From NCBI GenBank assembly GCA_002455755.1, contig DKLL01000269.1:4230-9522 (forward strand): a DNA stretch of 5,293 bases, given 5' to 3'. The notes beneath the pieces were generated by a model, which worked only from the letters and a program-made list of their open reading frames with translations, had not been told where the DNA came from and did no database searches. Positions 3,809 through 5,293 of the stretch are shown piece by piece (within the stretch, counting starts at the first letter, position 1; every line of letters starts with the position of its first letter). The position numbers and the translations under genes are program-made. The DNA comes from Acinetobacter sp. UBA6641 (GTDB taxonomy: Bacteria > Pseudomonadota > Gammaproteobacteria > Pseudomonadales > Moraxellaceae).

Positions 3809-5293
3809 TTAGTCTTCATCTTCAACTAAAACATAATCTTTCTGCTTTAATTCCATTTTTTCAATAGCATCTTCCAATTCCCGTTGTTCTTCATCTGGCA
3901 TAAGTTCAATTTTTAAAGATTCTCTATACTGTAAGGCTTCAGCTTTTAGAGTAAATTTGGCTTGTATACCTAATTCCTCAAGGTAGCTCTTCACATCTGT
4001 TAAGGAAGTTCTGAAAAATTCTTTTTTATAATTAACCTTATTAACGCGTTCATGATTAAAATGATGATGAAGCTTTTTCTCTAGAGTTGGAGCATCTTCA
4101 CTATAAATCATTGCATGAACATCAAATGTAAATGGCACTGATGCATCTCCCAGCTCCCTAATACGATCCATTGGCTCCAAACGTCTAGTCATTCCAAGTT
4201 TTAAGACATCATCTCCAAATGACCCAATATTCGAAATAACATACACGTGCCCTGCTCTTGTTTGCTGGGCCATTGATAAAGCACGCTGATTTCTTTCCTC
4301 CGCTTCATGAAGTTTAAGCATTAATTCATTCATTTTTTGATCATATTTAGATTTTTGATCATCTGTTGCTTGTTCGAACTCCTTTCGTGCTTTTTCATAA
4401 GCCTTCTTCAATATATCTTCTTCTTTACTTGCCTCTTTTATTGCGCGTTCATATTCTTTTCTTGCTTTTTCCTCTTCACGAATTTGCTCACGAATCTCTC
4501 TCTGCTCTTCACGTTCTCTTTCTTTGAATTCTAGAACTAATGCTGCCCATTTTAGCTCCTCAATCCTTAGTGCTAAATAAGATGGATTGATTCTGGCATT
4601 TCTAAAAGCTTGTCCATAATTATTTAAAAGTAAATAATCATCTTTTAATGCCTCAATTAATTTACCAACATTATCATGTCGTAAACGTGATACATGAACA
4701 TCCGCTTTACTATTAAATGAATTTGTTATGAATGCGATAGCTGTTGTTTTTCTAATATCTTCAACATAATCACATTCAGCAACGACTCCGTGTTTAATGG
4801 CTGTTTTAATCTCAGATTTAATTGTTTTTAATCTTTGAGCTGCATCTAAATACTCATATCCCTCTATAAGATCATCAAGTATTGCTTGATTAGGTAATAG
4901 ATATTCATCATTGTAACCCTGAATTTTATTCTCAAGCGCCTTATTGGTTTTACTCAATTCCATAGTTTTCTGAGCTAAATTGTAATAATCACCAAGTATT
5001 TTCTGTGCTTGTTGCTCTGTGTTAGACATAGTTTTTTGAGCATGTTTTTCTAAGAAAATTTCTACTGTTTTAATTTTTTCTTTAATTTTGGTCTTAAAAG
5101 CTTCTGCCTCAGCCACAATAGTGCGCTTGTAAGCTTCATGTGATTTTAAATTAGATTGATATTCTTTCTGCCATACAGCTTTATCATTTTCTATCTCAGC
5201 AGCACATTTTTTCTTCTCAGAATCTATATATTTCACGACATCTACAATAGCTTGATATTTTTCCAATTCAAGTAAGCGACTTTCTAGCAATTC
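3809..5293 (-). CDS. DUF4041 and GIY-YIG nuclease protein, SNIPE-like (5' end cut off by window)
   Basis: Probable anti-phage nuclease. The visible part (494 codons, frame open through the right edge) has, in order: an N-terminal coiled-coil stretch; a DUF4041-type domain (about residues 95-250, with LLPNQAILDDLIEGYEYLDA, the FITNSFNSKADVHVSRL block and NNYGQAFRNARINPSYLALR); a long charged coiled coil (about 255-340, rich in Glu, Lys and Arg); and a GIY-YIG domain of MUG113/T5orf172 type (about 346-440). In the nuclease, GHVYVISN (347-354) and LKLGMTRR (363-370) stand for the GIY and YIG elements, followed by RIREL, the metal-binding Glu404 in TLEKKLHHHF, and NKVNYKKEFF. All key residues look intact. 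Numbering counts from the in-frame TTG at 5288-5290, which is probably not the true start. SNIPE, as I recall it, is a membrane-anchored DUF4041/GIY-YIG protein that cuts phage DNA during entry. A membrane segment would lie upstream, outside the window. Confidence 0.85.
   Translation of the reverse strand, partial: ELLESRLLELEKYQAIVDVVKYIDSEKKKCAAEIENDKAVWQKEYQSNLKSHEAYKRTIVAEAEAFKTKIKEKIKTVEIFLEKHAQKTMSNTEQQAQKILGDYYNLAQKTMELSKTNKALENKIQGYNDEYLLPNQAILDDLIEGYEYLDAAQRLKTIKSEIKTAIKHGVVAECDYVEDIRKTTAIAFITNSFNSKADVHVSRLRHDNVGKLIEALKDDYLLLNNYGQAFRNARINPSYLALRIEELKWAALVLEFKEREREEQREIREQIREEEKARKEYERAIKEASKEEDILKKAYEKARKEFEQATDDQKSKYDQKMNELMLKLHEAEERNQRALSMAQQTRAGHVYVISNIGSFGDDVLKLGMTRRLEPMDRIRELGDASVPFTFDVHAMIYSEDAPTLEKKLHHHFNHERVNKVNYKKEFFRTSLTDVKSYLEELGIQAKFTLKAEALQYRESLKIELMPDEEQRELEDAIEKMELKQKDYVLVEDED

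Noticed and set aside
4337..4534. Rightward open frame coding for a very Phe/Leu/Cys-rich 'membrane protein'
   Set aside because: It is the antisense of the Glu/Lys-rich coiled coil of the GIY-YIG gene, which always reads as hydrophobic residues on the opposite strand.
5288..5290. TTG near the right edge as the true start of the GIY-YIG gene
   Set aside because: The frame stays open through the window edge and the first visible residues are already in mid coiled coil, so the gene most likely begins outside the window.

Overview
This window looks like the immunity (lysis/lysogeny control) region of a temperate phage or prophage in an AT-rich gammaproteobacterium. Acinetobacter or another Moraxellaceae is my best guess, from the low GC content, the codon use and the look of the small hypothetical proteins. 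That host guess is pattern recognition, not a database result.

Left part (1-953). Two genes read leftward: a small Cro/YdaS-like protein (589-837), then a phage regulatory protein of the CII/CP76 type (38-529). A bidirectional hairpin terminator (20-48) closes this short operon. A 116-base switch region (838-953) separates the Cro-like gene from a rightward CI-type repressor. It holds five copies of a WTACTAA-type heptamer in two clusters, a near-consensus leftward promoter and a weaker rightward promoter.

Middle part (954-3615). Five rightward genes form what looks like one operon: the CI-like S24 repressor (954-1709), a 67-aa hypothetical protein (1727-1930), a probable KTSC-domain protein (1958-2173), a 315-aa soluble protein (2238-3185) and a 151-aa protein with four predicted membrane segments (3160-3615). 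The last two overlap by 26 bases. In order, size, topology and a faint alignment of the soluble protein they resemble lambda rexA and rexB, which also lie behind cI. I therefore read them as a divergent RexAB-like phage-exclusion pair expressed from the lysogenic operon. This is the most interesting part of the window.

Right part (3616-5293). A 193-base non-coding stretch carries three hairpin terminators, the last one bidirectional. A leftward gene then runs off the right edge. It encodes long coiled coils, a DUF4041-type domain and a C-terminal GIY-YIG (MUG113/T5orf172-like) nuclease domain. This layout matches DUF4041/GIY-YIG anti-phage nucleases of the SNIPE type. The N-terminus, where a membrane anchor would be expected, is outside the window.

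Together the genes suggest a lysogen that represses its own lytic genes through CI and also carries two candidate superinfection-exclusion systems: a Rex-like pair co-transcribed with the repressor and a separate SNIPE-like nuclease facing it. No tRNA, rRNA, insertion sequence, CRISPR array or att site was seen.
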